Source: SABY01 sp964612515 (GTDB taxonomy: Bacteria; Bacteroidota; Bacteroidia; Bacteroidales; 4484-276). Taken from it: a stretch of DNA of 64,000 bases. Shown piece by piece: positions 26,563 through 35,657 of the stretch (position 1 is its first letter; each line of letters begins with the position of its first letter). The notes under the pieces were generated by a model. That model did not search any database. It worked only from the letters and a program-made list of their open reading frames with translations, and had not been told where the DNA came from. The translations under genes and the position numbers were made by a program. Location of the stretch: the NCBI GenBank assembly GCA_964612515.1, contig CAZTCX010000002.1, positions 8,058-72,057 on the forward strand. Reading direction: 5' to 3'.

Positions 26563-26711
26563 AGCCACTTGAAATCGGCGGACATTGTGGCCGGACAGCC
26601 TGAGTTGCATTATAAGAGTCGAAAAATGCTTTTAGTACCGGTGACAATTGGTTTCTTTCTTCCCTGATTTTTGCTCCAGAAGGATTAACTATGAGTGGAT
26701 ATGTTTTTTTA

Positions 26712-26719
26712 TACATTTG
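26712..26719 (+). promoter_or_regulatory. Predicted -7 element for the signalling operon
   Basis: TACATTTGC, 32 bases before the hybrid kinase ATG at 26752, matches TAnnTTTG. It is the only such box seen ahead of the four genes. Confidence 0.45.
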
Positions 26720-26751
26720 CACTTCCGCTTGAGTAAAAACTTTCACTGGCT

Positions 26752-28614
26752 ATGAAAACCGATTCCCATCAGATTTCGGCGAAAAGTATGGGTTTAAATC
26801 CCATCACACTTTCGTTTCCTGACCAAACGGAACGGCAATTCCTTAAGCGTTATTTGCAGGATTCGCTGTTTCAATTGCGGGTGGCCTTTGTGCTGGTCAT
26901 TTTTTTGTACAGCCTTTTTGGGTTTCTCGATGTAATGAAAGTTCCCGAAGAGGCTGCATATTTTCATCGCATCCGATTTTTATGGGTCGTTCCGCTGCTG
27001 TCGGTTGTTTATCTGCTCTCTTTCACAAAATTATTTGCGCGCATTTGGCAGGAGCTGCTTATGTTGTCGTTTGTGGTGGCCGGTGGCGGCATTGCATTGA
27101 TGATCATCAAAGTGCCCGAGAATTTTGCTTATTACGGCGGGATGATGCTCATTTTTGCTGCGGGCTATTTCTTTATAAAACTGCGGTTTTTTGGTGCCTC
27201 TGTGGCTGGTTGGCTCACCTTGTTCATTTTTGATATCGCCGCCGCTTATGCTGGCACCATAGATCTATTGACTTTGGTCACTATTAATTTCTTTTACATC
27301 TCTATCAATATCATTGGTATGATGGCCGCTTATTACATCGAGCTTTATGCCAGGCGTGATTTTTTTCTCAATAACGAGCTAACGCACGAACAGGAAAAGG
27401 TGCTCGAAGCCAACCGCACCCTCGAACACAAAGTGATAGAGCGAACCGCCCAGCTTACCCAACGAAACATCGAACTGATAACTGCTAAAGAGCAGGCCGA
27501 GCGATCAGACAAATTCAAGTCGTTGTTTTTGGCTAACATGAGCCACGAAATTCGCACCCCGATGAATGGTATCCTGGGTTTTGCTGAGCTTATCCGCGAA
27601 ACCGACGACCCTGATGAAATTGCCGAAAATGTGGACATTATCATCACCAATGGAAAGCATCTTCTCGGCCTGATCAACGACATCGTTGACATTTCCAAAA
27701 TAGAAGCAGGGCTGATGGAGCTTAAGTCGCAGCCATTCGATCTGAATGAGCTCATGCGCGAGCTGCATGCTTTTTTTGAAAATGACGCCATCGTTCTTCG
27801 CAAAGGACTCGAAATCCGGATGCATTGTGACCTTCAGAATGGTGTAAAAATTACATCCGACCACATGCGCCTCAAACAGGTTCTGGTTAATTTGCTAAAA
27901 AACGCCTGTAAATTCACACAGAAAGGCAGTGTCGAATTTGGTTATCATTTTGACGACGACAATTTAATTTTTTCGGTAAAAGATACCGGCATAGGAATCG
28001 CCGAGGAGGAAAAGGAGATGATTTTTCAGCGGTTTATGCAGGCTGCCACCAGCATCACTCCCAATGAAGAAGGCTCTGGCCTGGGTTTGACTATTACCAA
28101 AGCAATAGTAAATGTGATGGGCGGCGACATTTGGCTGGAGAGTACGGTGGGCGAAGGATCGACTTTTTATTTTAATCTACCACTTAAACCATCCGAAAGT
28201 ATATCTTTACCATCGGATTCTCAACACAACATTCCCATGGAAAGCAATTGGAGTGATAAAACAATTCTTGTAGCCGAAGATGTGGCAACCAATTATTTGC
28301 TGGTGCAAAAATCGCTACGCAAAACTGAAGTGCAGCTAATTTGGGCACAGACGGGACTGGAAGCAGTAGAAGCGGTTCAAAATAATCCGGCAATCGATCT
28401 GGTGCTGATGGACGTCCGCATGCCGGTAATGAACGGACTGGATGCAACCCGAAAAATAAAAGAGATGCGTCCCGACTTGATCGTGATTGCACAGACGGCT
28501 TATGCCATGGATGGCGATCGCGAAAGCAGCATGGAGGCCGGATGCGACGACTACATTTCCAAGCCCATCAACCTGAAGTTGTTTATCGAATTGATAGCTA
28601 AATATCTCGATTAG
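26752..28614 (+). CDS. Hybrid sensor histidine kinase/response regulator
   Basis: 620 residues. Six hydrophobic segments between about 42 and 205 form a membrane sensor without a large periplasmic domain. A coiled coil (HEQEKVLEANRTLEHKVIERT) leads to HisKA with His265 in NMSHEIRTPMNG, then HATPase motifs (LVNLLKNACKF, DTGIGI, GSGLGLTI). A C-terminal receiver starts at about 508 (ILVAEDVATN), with phospho-acceptor Asp554 in VLMDVRMP and Lys in ISKP. It is followed by the receiver-kinase gene after 27 bases. An all-membrane sensor suits a hydrophobic or lipid-like signal, but that is inference; PhcS is the analogue proposed in the findings. Confidence 0.9.
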   Translation: MKTDSHQISAKSMGLNPITLSFPDQTERQFLKRYLQDSLFQLRVAFVLVIFLYSLFGFLDVMKVPEEAAYFHRIRFLWVVPLLSVVYLLSFTKLFARIWQELLMLSFVVAGGGIALMIIKVPENFAYYGGMMLIFAAGYFFIKLRFFGASVAGWLTLFIFDIAAAYAGTIDLLTLVTINFFYISINIIGMMAAYYIELYARRDFFLNNELTHEQEKVLEANRTLEHKVIERTAQLTQRNIELITAKEQAERSDKFKSLFLANMSHEIRTPMNGILGFAELIRETDDPDEIAENVDIIITNGKHLLGLINDIVDISKIEAGLMELKSQPFDLNELMRELHAFFENDAIVLRKGLEIRMHCDLQNGVKITSDHMRLKQVLVNLLKNACKFTQKGSVEFGYHFDDDNLIFSVKDTGIGIAEEEKEMIFQRFMQAATSITPNEEGSGLGLTITKAIVNVMGGDIWLESTVGEGSTFYFNLPLKPSESISLPSDSQHNIPMESNWSDKTILVAEDVATNYLLVQKSLRKTEVQLIWAQTGLEAVEAVQNNPAIDLVLMDVRMPVMNGLDATRKIKEMRPDLIVIAQTAYAMDGDRESSMEAGCDDYISKPINLKLFIELIAKYLD

Positions 28615-28641
28615 ATTTTTTGTTTTAAGTTTTGTCTTTAA

Positions 28642-29703
28642 ATGACTCATCATCTGCCTGCTCACAATATCTCTTTACTTTTTGTCGAGGATAACGATAC
28701 CATCCGTTTTTTGTACAATAAATTACTGGCAGGCAGGGTGCGTCATTTTCAAGTTGCCCAAAACGGACAGGAAGGCCTGGATCTCTACCGCCTGCACAAA
28801 CCCGATCTTATTATTACCGACATAAGCATGCCTGTGATGGATGGCCTGCAGATGATTAGCCATATCAAACGCGAAGACACCGACGTGAAAGTGGTGGTGA
28901 TGTCGGCCTACAGCATCAAGGAATATTTCCTGGAAGCCATCAATCTGGGTGTAAATGGCTATCTGATAAAACCTGTGGATGCTTCACGGATTTTCAGCAT
29001 CATCGATGAGCTGGCCGGGCAAATCCTTATGCGGCGGCAGCTCGAAGAAAAAGAGAGCCACCGCCGGCAGGCCGAAGAAAGTCTGAAGCGTTCGCTAAAC
29101 GAAAAGGACATCCTCCTGCGCGAAGTGCACCACCGCGTAAAAAACAATATGCAAATCATCTCCAGCATTCTGCGCATGCAGCAGCGGCAGATGAGCGACC
29201 CGGAGATGATTGCCGCCCTCGAAGAGTCGCAAAATCGCATCCGCTCGCTTGCGCTGATACACGAAAATTTGTATCGCAACGAAAACCTGGCAAACATTCT
29301 TTTTTCAAATTATGCTACCAGCCTGGCCAACAATCTGGCACGCTCCTTTGCCGACCAGCAAGGACGTGTTACTTTTCGTTTCGACATCCCAGAAGTTTAT
29401 CTGCCGCTCGACATTGGCATTCCCTGCGGCCTCATCATCAATGAGCTGATAAGCAATGCCTTTAAATATGCTTTCGCAAATATGGAAAAAGGGATCATCA
29501 GCATCTCTCTAAAACAGGGGCATGATGAACGCTATCATCTCATCGTGCACGACAATGGCCCCGGACTACCCGAAGGAAAACTTTTGGAAAAAAAAGGCTC
29601 ATTGGGCATGAAAATTATAAAAACACTGGCGCAACAAATCGGCGGGGCACTGACTTACGAATACTGCGATGGCGCCAAATTTACCATCGACTTTCAAATC
29701 TAA
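28642..29703 (+). CDS. Response regulator fused to a HisKA_2-type histidine kinase
   Basis: 353 residues, soluble. The N-terminal receiver (about 8-125) has the acidic pair FVEDND, Asp60 in IITDISMPVMDG and Lys in LIKPVD. A coiled-coil linker (LEEKESHRRQAEESLKRSL) joins a HisKA_2 dimerisation domain with EVHHRVKNNMQII (His163/His164) and an HATPase domain (NELISNAFKY, HDNGPGLPEG, GSLGMKII). Having a kinase as output domain of a receiver is unusual; Ralstonia PhcR has this order. It sits 27 bases after the hybrid kinase and 14 before the LytTR regulator, in one operon. Confidence 0.88.
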   Translation: MTHHLPAHNISLLFVEDNDTIRFLYNKLLAGRVRHFQVAQNGQEGLDLYRLHKPDLIITDISMPVMDGLQMISHIKREDTDVKVVVMSAYSIKEYFLEAINLGVNGYLIKPVDASRIFSIIDELAGQILMRRQLEEKESHRRQAEESLKRSLNEKDILLREVHHRVKNNMQIISSILRMQQRQMSDPEMIAALEESQNRIRSLALIHENLYRNENLANILFSNYATSLANNLARSFADQQGRVTFRFDIPEVYLPLDIGIPCGLIINELISNAFKYAFANMEKGIISISLKQGHDERYHLIVHDNGPGLPEGKLLEKKGSLGMKIIKTLAQQIGGALTYEYCDGAKFTIDFQI

Positions 29704-29717
29704 ATTATTAATAAAAC

Positions 29718-30476
29718 ATGGCTAGTTATAAAATTTTAATTGTAGAAGATGAACTGCTGGTGGCCACTGACATTCAGGAAAGCCTCGAGATGCTTGGCTA
29801 CACCGTGATCGATTCGGTAGCTACCGGAGCCGATGCCATCCAAAGCGTAAACCGCGAGCTGCCCGATGTGATCCTGATGGACATCATGCTGCGCGGCGAA
29901 ATGACCGGAATTGAAGCTGCTCAGGCCATCAACCGGCAACACGATGTGCCCATCATTTACCTCACCGCCAATGCCGATCCCGCCACCATCGACAAAGCAA
30001 AGTTTTCGCTGCCTTACGGATACATCATCAAGCCTTTTACCGACAAGGATTTGCAGACAAACATTGAAATTGCACGCTTTAAATTTATGAACGATCTGAA
30101 GGCGAAAATGGAAAGCGATCAATACAATAGGTTTTTTCAAAAGGTTGCCAATCATGGTGACGTAATTTTTGTGGATGGGAGCAACGGCCTGGAGAAAGTT
30201 CATCCCGGCCTGATCTATTACGTGGAAGGCGACGACACCCAATCCGTGATTTATACTTTTGATGGTGAGATAAGTCTGGAAAAATCCATAGATGAAATAC
30301 AGAATTTGCTGCCGGCAGAGCTATTTGTAAAAGTTAGTGAAAGGCATTTGGTAAATATTCAGAAGATATTTCTGGTGAAATTCCCTGAAGTGATTGTAGC
30401 CGACCGGATGAGTGTGCTCATTGCTGATGCCGACAAGGAACATGCGTTGGTAAAAGCAGCCGGGCAGAAAAATTAA
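29718..30476 (+). CDS. LytTR-type response regulator
   Basis: 252 residues. The receiver domain (5-120) has IVEDE, Asp55 in VILMDIMLRGEMTG, and Lys in IIKPFTD. After a linker, residues about 150-250 form a LytTR DNA-binding domain: LIYYVEGDD, IYTFDGEISLEKSIDEI, then LFVKVSERHLVNIQKI, the typical F-x-R-x-H-x-S-x-x-V-N pattern in slightly altered form. It is the likely DNA-binding output of the operon. The target promoter is unknown, and I see no obvious LytTR-type direct repeat ahead of the operon. Confidence 0.88.
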   Translation: MASYKILIVEDELLVATDIQESLEMLGYTVIDSVATGADAIQSVNRELPDVILMDIMLRGEMTGIEAAQAINRQHDVPIIYLTANADPATIDKAKFSLPYGYIIKPFTDKDLQTNIEIARFKFMNDLKAKMESDQYNRFFQKVANHGDVIFVDGSNGLEKVHPGLIYYVEGDDTQSVIYTFDGEISLEKSIDEIQNLLPAELFVKVSERHLVNIQKIFLVKFPEVIVADRMSVLIADADKEHALVKAAGQKN

Positions 30477-30508
30477 TACCTTTTTTTAACCATCCACCAA
30501 GTGAGCCA

Positions 30509-31390
30509 ATGAACCAAAGTGTAGAAATGGATACAATTCAGGATAAGATAGAGCATCTGCTAAGAAGGCATGGCCCCGAGCCGTCCGAATACGAAGAGTT
30601 GCTGTCGTTTGTAGATGCAATGGAGGCGCAGGATGTAGAAGCTTTTCGTGCAGCAATGCAGCCCATACTTACGCCTGATACCATCATCGGCTTTTCGTTT
30701 ACCAAGCCTTTTGGATACAATGGTGACTTTTTCATTATCGAAAAGATTTATCAGAAATACGTAAACCCGGATGAACGCTACCGCCGCTGGGACGAATTTT
30801 TCCATACTTTCCCGGCTGCCATCGCCGTGGTCAACCGCAAGACATTGGCCAGAAAGGTATTTGGTGAACTTAACCAAAGCGCCGGCGGCAAGCAGCGGCA
30901 GGTGCTGATACTCGGCAGTGGCCCCGTAACGGAGGTTTATGAATATTTTCAGCAAAACCCGGATAACCACCTCACATTCGACCTGCTCGACCTCGACAAT
31001 CGTTCCATCGCTTACGCTAAAAATAAGCACCGCAACAACCTGCATTGTATGAATTTCCACAATCAAAACGTGATCCGCTACAATCCCGAAAAGCAATACG
31101 ATTTGATCTGGAGTGCCGGCTTGTTCGACTATTTCAAAGACAAGCACTTCGTGTTCCTCATCCGGCGCTATTACGAATTTGTGAAAGAAGGCGGCGAGAT
31201 GATCATTGGTAATTTCAATATTGATAATCCTTCGCGCAAGATTATGGAGGTGCTTGGCGACTGGTTTTTATATCACCGCAGCATCGACGAGCTGCGCGAC
31301 TTTGCCCTCCGTGCCGGCATTCCTGATTGTAATATTTCTGTGATAAAAGAGCCGCTGGGCATCAATCTATTTTTAAGGCTAAGGAAGTAG
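30509..31390 (+). CDS. SAM-dependent methyltransferase, PhcB/EF-like
   Basis: 293 residues, cytoplasmic. A helical N-terminus carries PFGYNGDFFIIEKIY (about 67-81), like the GYAGDY motif of the extracellular-factor (3-hydroxypalmitate methyl ester) synthesis family. It is followed by a Rossmann methyltransferase: motif I VLILGSGPVTEV (132-143), acidic DLLDLDNRS, and IWSAGLFDYFKDK (200-212), matching the SLGLFDYL signature of that family. PhcB of Ralstonia methylates a 3-hydroxy fatty acid to make a quorum signal. Substrate here is inference. It ends the four-gene operon, 32 bases after the LytTR gene. Confidence 0.75.
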   Translation: MNQSVEMDTIQDKIEHLLRRHGPEPSEYEELLSFVDAMEAQDVEAFRAAMQPILTPDTIIGFSFTKPFGYNGDFFIIEKIYQKYVNPDERYRRWDEFFHTFPAAIAVVNRKTLARKVFGELNQSAGGKQRQVLILGSGPVTEVYEYFQQNPDNHLTFDLLDLDNRSIAYAKNKHRNNLHCMNFHNQNVIRYNPEKQYDLIWSAGLFDYFKDKHFVFLIRRYYEFVKEGGEMIIGNFNIDNPSRKIMEVLGDWFLYHRSIDELRDFALRAGIPDCNISVIKEPLGINLFLRLRK

Positions 31391-31451
31391 GGGGGCTACG
31401 AATCAGGAGAGGAACACGCTAATCAACATGCAAATGCTCAAAATAAAAGCA

Positions 31452-31838
31452 TCATTTCGAAAATAATCTGATGCCGGAAATGAAAATAAAATCTTTGATA
31501 TTGTAGGTGAATAATTTCAAATCATAGGTTATTGCGGTAGCTGCAATAATTGCATCAGGAATGAGCAATCCATGACTAAGTTTGTATTTTTCCATCAATT
31601 CAATTGCTAAACGAGAAGTTGTTTCGCTGAAATGAATGATATGATACTTTTTCAGCTTTTCTCTGAATTCGGTTTGCTCTCTTTTGTTTCTGATGCCCTG
31701 GATTAATTCCATTGTACTAATTGATGGGATGAGAATGTTATCTAATCCAATGCTTTCAAGAGTATTTATAGTGTCTATCCTGCCAGCGAACCAAGAAATG
31801 AAAATATTGGTATCACAAAGGATTAGTTCCTTTTCCAT
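31452..31838 (-). CDS. vapC: PIN-domain toxin, VapC-like
   Basis: 128 residues forming one PIN domain. Metal-binding acids appear at Asp9 (LCDTNIF), Glu44 (TMELIQG) and Asp95 (IPDAIIAATA), while the fourth position in FTYNIKDF is Asn113 with Asp116 nearby. Family members are Mg2+-dependent RNases that cut tRNA or rRNA. The gene overlaps its upstream partner by 16 bases, the usual toxin-antitoxin arrangement. Confidence 0.85.
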   Translation of the reverse strand: MEKELILCDTNIFISWFAGRIDTINTLESIGLDNILIPSISTMELIQGIRNKREQTEFREKLKKYHIIHFSETTSRLAIELMEKYKLSHGLLIPDAIIAATAITYDLKLFTYNIKDFIFISGIRLFSK

Positions 31839-32065
31839 GCTTTGTTGCGTAGTTCGTCAAGTGTGATGTTTCTATCTTCCCATATACCTGCAAAGTCATT
31901 AATAGAAGGTTTTTCAGTTGCCCATTGAACCGGGAGGGTTTTTTTACCTTCATCTGAAGGCTTTATTGTCCGATCCAATTCAATGATAAAGTTGAATTTC
32001 TTCAGCATGTCCATAATTATTGTAACGTTCTCGGAACCGTCAATTTTTATCGTAATTATTTCCAT
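31823..32065 (-). CDS. Putative antitoxin partner of VapC
   Basis: 80 residues, upstream of and overlapping vapC by 16 bases. The N-terminus (ITIKIDGSENVTIIMDMLKKF) predicts a strand-helix unit and the C-terminus (SINDFAGIWEDRNITLDELRNKAW) is the toxin-binding helix style of Bacteroidota antitoxins paired with PIN toxins. It is not a classical AbrB-type VapB. A promoter-like box precedes it, and autoregulation would be expected. Confidence 0.75.
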   Translation of the reverse strand: MEIITIKIDGSENVTIIMDMLKKFNFIIELDRTIKPSDEGKKTLPVQWATEKPSINDFAGIWEDRNITLDELRNKAWKRN

Positions 32066-32093
32066 TTTATATTCCCTTTCTAACTTTTATCGT

Positions 32094-32101
32094 CAAATGT
32101 A
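32094..32101 (-). promoter_or_regulatory. Predicted -7 element for the toxin-antitoxin pair
   Basis: TACATTTGA on the minus strand, 28 bases before the antitoxin ATG at 32065, matches TAnnTTTG. It lies between the secA terminator and the antitoxin start. Confidence 0.45.
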
Positions 32102-32104
32102 ACG

Positions 32105-32135
32105 ATAAAAAAACCCGGATGTTTCTCCCGGGTTT
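32105..32135 (-). terminator. Terminator after secA
   Basis: On the minus strand aaacccgg (32135-32128) pairs with ccgggttt (32118-32111), followed by seven T. It starts about 20 bases after the secA stop. Confidence 0.85.
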
Positions 32136-32155
32136 ATAATTTTCGTTCGTATTTA

Positions 32156-35100
32156 TTATTCGGCTCCGCGGCCGTGGCAGTTTTTGTACTTCTTGCCACT
32201 ACCACACGGACACATTTCGTTGCGGCCTACCTTTTTCTCCACTTTCACAGGCTGCGGCTTTTGCTTTTGCTGCGTGTTGCTGTGTGATTGTGAAAGCAGG
32301 TCGTCACGGCCTTCCTGCAGGCGGCGCCGGTCGGCACGGCGTGGCATCTGAGCCTCACGCACGTTGGACGGTTCTTGTATTGGCAGGTTGGCTTTTATCA
32401 GGAAAGAGATGATTGCGCGATTGGTGCGTTGTACCATTCCTTTGAAAAGCTCAAACGATTCGAGCTTGTAGATTAACAGTGGGTCTTTCTGTTCGTAGGT
32501 AGCGTTTTGTACACTTTGCTTCAGGTCGTCCATCTCGCGCAGATGCTCTTTCCAGGCATCATCGATAAACGAAAGCACGATGCTTTTCTCGATGGACAAA
32601 GTTATTTCGCGACCGCCATTTTCATAAGCCTTTTTAAGATTGGCCACAGCCTGACGCTGGCGCATGCCGTCGGTGATAGGAATGGCGATGTTTTCATAGC
32701 GAGACTCATTTTCGTAAACCTGCTTTATGACCGGGAAAGCCTTCTCGGCAATAAGTTTCATCTTGTTGCGATAAGCAGCATACACGTGGTCGAAGAGTTG
32801 ATTGGTAAGGTCATCTTTCGATCCCTCCGAAAATTCTTTATCGCTGATCGGCACGGTGAGTGCCATATCTTTAAGTATTTCCAGACGGAATCCTTCGTAG
32901 TCGCCGCTGGTTGTGTAGTCGGCCACGATCTGGTCGCAGAGGTCGTACATCATATTGGAAATATCCACAGCCAGCCTTTCCCCGTAAAGGGCATGACGAC
33001 GTTTTTTATAAATCACCTCACGCTGGGAATTCATCACGTCGTCGTATTCGAGCAGTCGTTTACGGATTCCGAAGTTGTTTTCTTCTACTTTCCTTTGTGC
33101 TCTTTCTATGCTTTTGCTAATCATCGAGTGCTGGATCATCTCGCCTTTGTCGATGCCCAGCCGATCCATTATCTTCGAGATTCGTTCGCTGCCAAACATA
33201 CGCATCAGGTCGTCTTCGAGCGAAACGAAAAATTGTGAACTTCCCGGGTCGCCCTGACGTCCGGCACGACCACGCAACTGGCGGTCGACGCGGCGTGACT
33301 CGTGGCGCTCGGTTCCGATGATTGCCAGCCCACCTGATTCTTTCACTCCCTGGCCCAACTTGATGTCGGTACCACGACCAGCCATGTTGGTGGCGATGGA
33401 CACCTTACCGGGTTGCCCGGCTTCGAGTACAATGTCGGCCTCTTTTTGGTGCAACTTGGCGTTGAGGATATTGTGCGGAATTTTACGGCGTTGCAACATG
33501 CGGCTCAGCAGTTCCGAAGTTTCTACCGAAGTGGTTCCCACCAGTGATGGACGCCCCTTTTCTACCAAAATCGCAATCTCGTCAATCACGGCGTTGTATT
33601 TCTCACCTTTGGTTTTATACACCTGGTCTTCGCGGTCGTCACGGGTAATGGGACGATTGGTAGGAATCACCACCACATCCAGTTTATAAATGTCCCAAAA
33701 CTCGCCGGCTTCCGTTTCAGCAGTACCTGTCATACCCGCCAGCTTCTTATACATTCGGAAGTAGTTTTGCAGGGTGATGGTGGCGTAAGTTTGTGTGGCG
33801 GCTTCTATCTTCACATCTTCTTTGGCCTCGAGTGCCTGATGCAAACCATCAGAGTAGCGACGGCCTTCCATGATACGCCCCGTCTGCTCATCCACAATCT
33901 TCACCTTATTATCTACAATGATGTATTCCACATCTTTTTCGAAAAGAGAATAGGCGCGAAGCAGTTGGTTTACCGAATGCACACGTTCCGACTTTACAGA
34001 AAATTCGTTGGTAAGTTCGCTTTTGCGCTGTATTTTTTCTTCGTCCGTAAGGTTTAGTTTGTCCAGATCGGCAAGCTCTGATCCCAGGTCAGGCAGAATA
34101 AAGAAGCTGTTATCGTTGTAAGAGCCACTCAGCAGGTCGATGCCATTGTCGGTGAGTTCGATGCTGTTGTTTTGTTCTTCTATGATAAAATAAAGCGGAT
34201 CGTTGATGATGTGCATGTGCTTGCTTTGCTCCTGCATGTAGAAGTTCTCGGTCTTTGTCATCAGCGATTTCATGCCTGGCTCACTCAGGAACTTGATGAG
34301 CGCTTTGTTTTTGGGAAGACCGTGGTGGGCTCTGAGTAGCAGCTCGCCGCCCTTTTTCTGATTTTCATCACTCACGTTGTCGCCGTCGAGGAGTTGCTTG
34401 GCTTCCGCCAATATTTTGGTAACCAGCGAACGCTGGGCGTTGTAAAGTTTCTCTACGTTGGGACGCATTTCCTCAAACAACTGATTGTCGCCCTTTGGTG
34501 TCGGACCCGATATGATGAGCGGCGTACGCGCATCGTCGATCAACACAGAGTCCACTTCGTCCACGATGGTATAGTTGTGTGGACGCTGTACCATCTCTTC
34601 GGGATTGCTGGTCATGTTGTCGCGCAGATAGTCGAAGCCAAACTCATTGTTGGTTCCGTAGGTGATGTCGCAGTTGTAGGCGTGCCGGCGCGGTTCGCTG
34701 TTGGGTTCGTGGCGGTCGATGCAATCCACCGTCAGGCCGTGAAACATAAAGAGCATTCCCATCCATTCGCTGTCGCGCTTGGCCAGGTAGTCGTTTACGG
34801 TAACGATATGAACGCCTTTGCCAGGCAATGCGTTGAGATAGACGGGCAAAGTAGCCACAAGGGTTTTACCTTCACCGGTTGCCATCTCGGCAATTTTTCC
34901 TTCGTGCAGCACGATACCGCCAATGAGCTGTACGTCGTAATGCACCATGTCCCATTTTATCATGTTGCCACCTGCCATCCACCGGTTGTCGTAGTAGGCT
35001 TTGTTGTCCACAATATTTACATGGTCGTATCGGGCAGCCAGATCACGGTCCATCTGTGTGGCGGTAACTTCTACTGTTTCGTTGTCTTTGAAACGGCGTG

Positions 35101-35458
35101 CTGTTTCCTTCATCACCGAAAAGGCCTCGGGCAGAATTTGGTTGAGGATTTCCTGGGTTTTTTCATAACTGGTGGTTTCCAGTTTGTCGATATCTTCGTA
35201 CATCTTCTCTTTCAAATCCACATCCATGTCCGGATCGCTATCGATCTGCAATTTCATCTCAGCGATTTTGGAAATCTCTGGTTGGATATGATCGGCGATG
35301 CGTGCTTTGAATTCAATGGTTTTAGCGCGCAGCTCGTCGGTAGTAAGATTTTTGATGGTTTCGTAAGCCTTCAGCGTGTCGGCGAGTATGGGATTGATGG
35401 TTTTAAGGTCGCGATCGGCTTTATTACCAACTATTTTTTTCAGAAATGATTTGAACAT
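32156..35458 (-). CDS. secA: Preprotein translocase ATPase SecA
   Basis: 1100 residues, longer than the 900 of E. coli SecA, as in other Bacteroidota. Visible marks: Walker A MATGEGKTLVA, TVNDYLAKRDSEWM, the DEVD box VDEVDSVLIDDARTP, MTGTAETE, GRGTDIKLG and RQLRGRAGRQGDPG of the second motor domain, and the C-terminal zinc finger CPCGSGKKYKNCHG. The extra length is mostly in a helix-rich insertion around 330-470. SecA drives export through SecYEG, which all the signal-peptide proteins in this window need. It has its own promoter-like box about 103 bases upstream and its own terminator. Confidence 0.97.
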   Translation of the reverse strand: MFKSFLKKIVGNKADRDLKTINPILADTLKAYETIKNLTTDELRAKTIEFKARIADHIQPEISKIAEMKLQIDSDPDMDVDLKEKMYEDIDKLETTSYEKTQEILNQILPEAFSVMKETARRFKDNETVEVTATQMDRDLAARYDHVNIVDNKAYYDNRWMAGGNMIKWDMVHYDVQLIGGIVLHEGKIAEMATGEGKTLVATLPVYLNALPGKGVHIVTVNDYLAKRDSEWMGMLFMFHGLTVDCIDRHEPNSEPRRHAYNCDITYGTNNEFGFDYLRDNMTSNPEEMVQRPHNYTIVDEVDSVLIDDARTPLIISGPTPKGDNQLFEEMRPNVEKLYNAQRSLVTKILAEAKQLLDGDNVSDENQKKGGELLLRAHHGLPKNKALIKFLSEPGMKSLMTKTENFYMQEQSKHMHIINDPLYFIIEEQNNSIELTDNGIDLLSGSYNDNSFFILPDLGSELADLDKLNLTDEEKIQRKSELTNEFSVKSERVHSVNQLLRAYSLFEKDVEYIIVDNKVKIVDEQTGRIMEGRRYSDGLHQALEAKEDVKIEAATQTYATITLQNYFRMYKKLAGMTGTAETEAGEFWDIYKLDVVVIPTNRPITRDDREDQVYKTKGEKYNAVIDEIAILVEKGRPSLVGTTSVETSELLSRMLQRRKIPHNILNAKLHQKEADIVLEAGQPGKVSIATNMAGRGTDIKLGQGVKESGGLAIIGTERHESRRVDRQLRGRAGRQGDPGSSQFFVSLEDDLMRMFGSERISKIMDRLGIDKGEMIQHSMISKSIERAQRKVEENNFGIRKRLLEYDDVMNSQREVIYKKRRHALYGERLAVDISNMMYDLCDQIVADYTTSGDYEGFRLEILKDMALTVPISDKEFSEGSKDDLTNQLFDHVYAAYRNKMKLIAEKAFPVIKQVYENESRYENIAIPITDGMRQRQAVANLKKAYENGGREITLSIEKSIVLSFIDDAWKEHLREMDDLKQSVQNATYEQKDPLLIYKLESFELFKGMVQRTNRAIISFLIKANLPIQEPSNVREAQMPRRADRRRLQEGRDDLLSQSHSNTQQKQKPQPVKVEKKVGRNEMCPCGSGKKYKNCHGRGAE

Positions 35459-35561
35459 AAAACGATTTTTTTTAGAACAGGAGCTAAGTCAACAACTATG
35501 CCTTATGCTAATTATGGTTTAAGATCATAATTTATTGTCATAGTGGCATAAAAGTTATCTG

Positions 35562-35569
35562 CAAAAGTA
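35562..35569 (-). promoter_or_regulatory. Predicted -7 element for secA
   Basis: TACTTTTGC on the minus strand, 103 bases before the ATG at 35458, matches TAnnTTTG. A leader of about 95 bases would result; I see no stable structure in it. Confidence 0.4.
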
Positions 35570-35657
35570 ATGGAATTCGCAAAATGCAGGTAGGTGCGCT
35601 TTAGGGTATTAAAATATTAATAAAGCTGATGAATCTCAAAAGAAGGAGCCGGCCCGT

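Noticed and set aside
34394..35449. 351-codon open frame on the plus strand inside secA
   Set aside because: Antisense shadow of SecA with biased composition and no motif.
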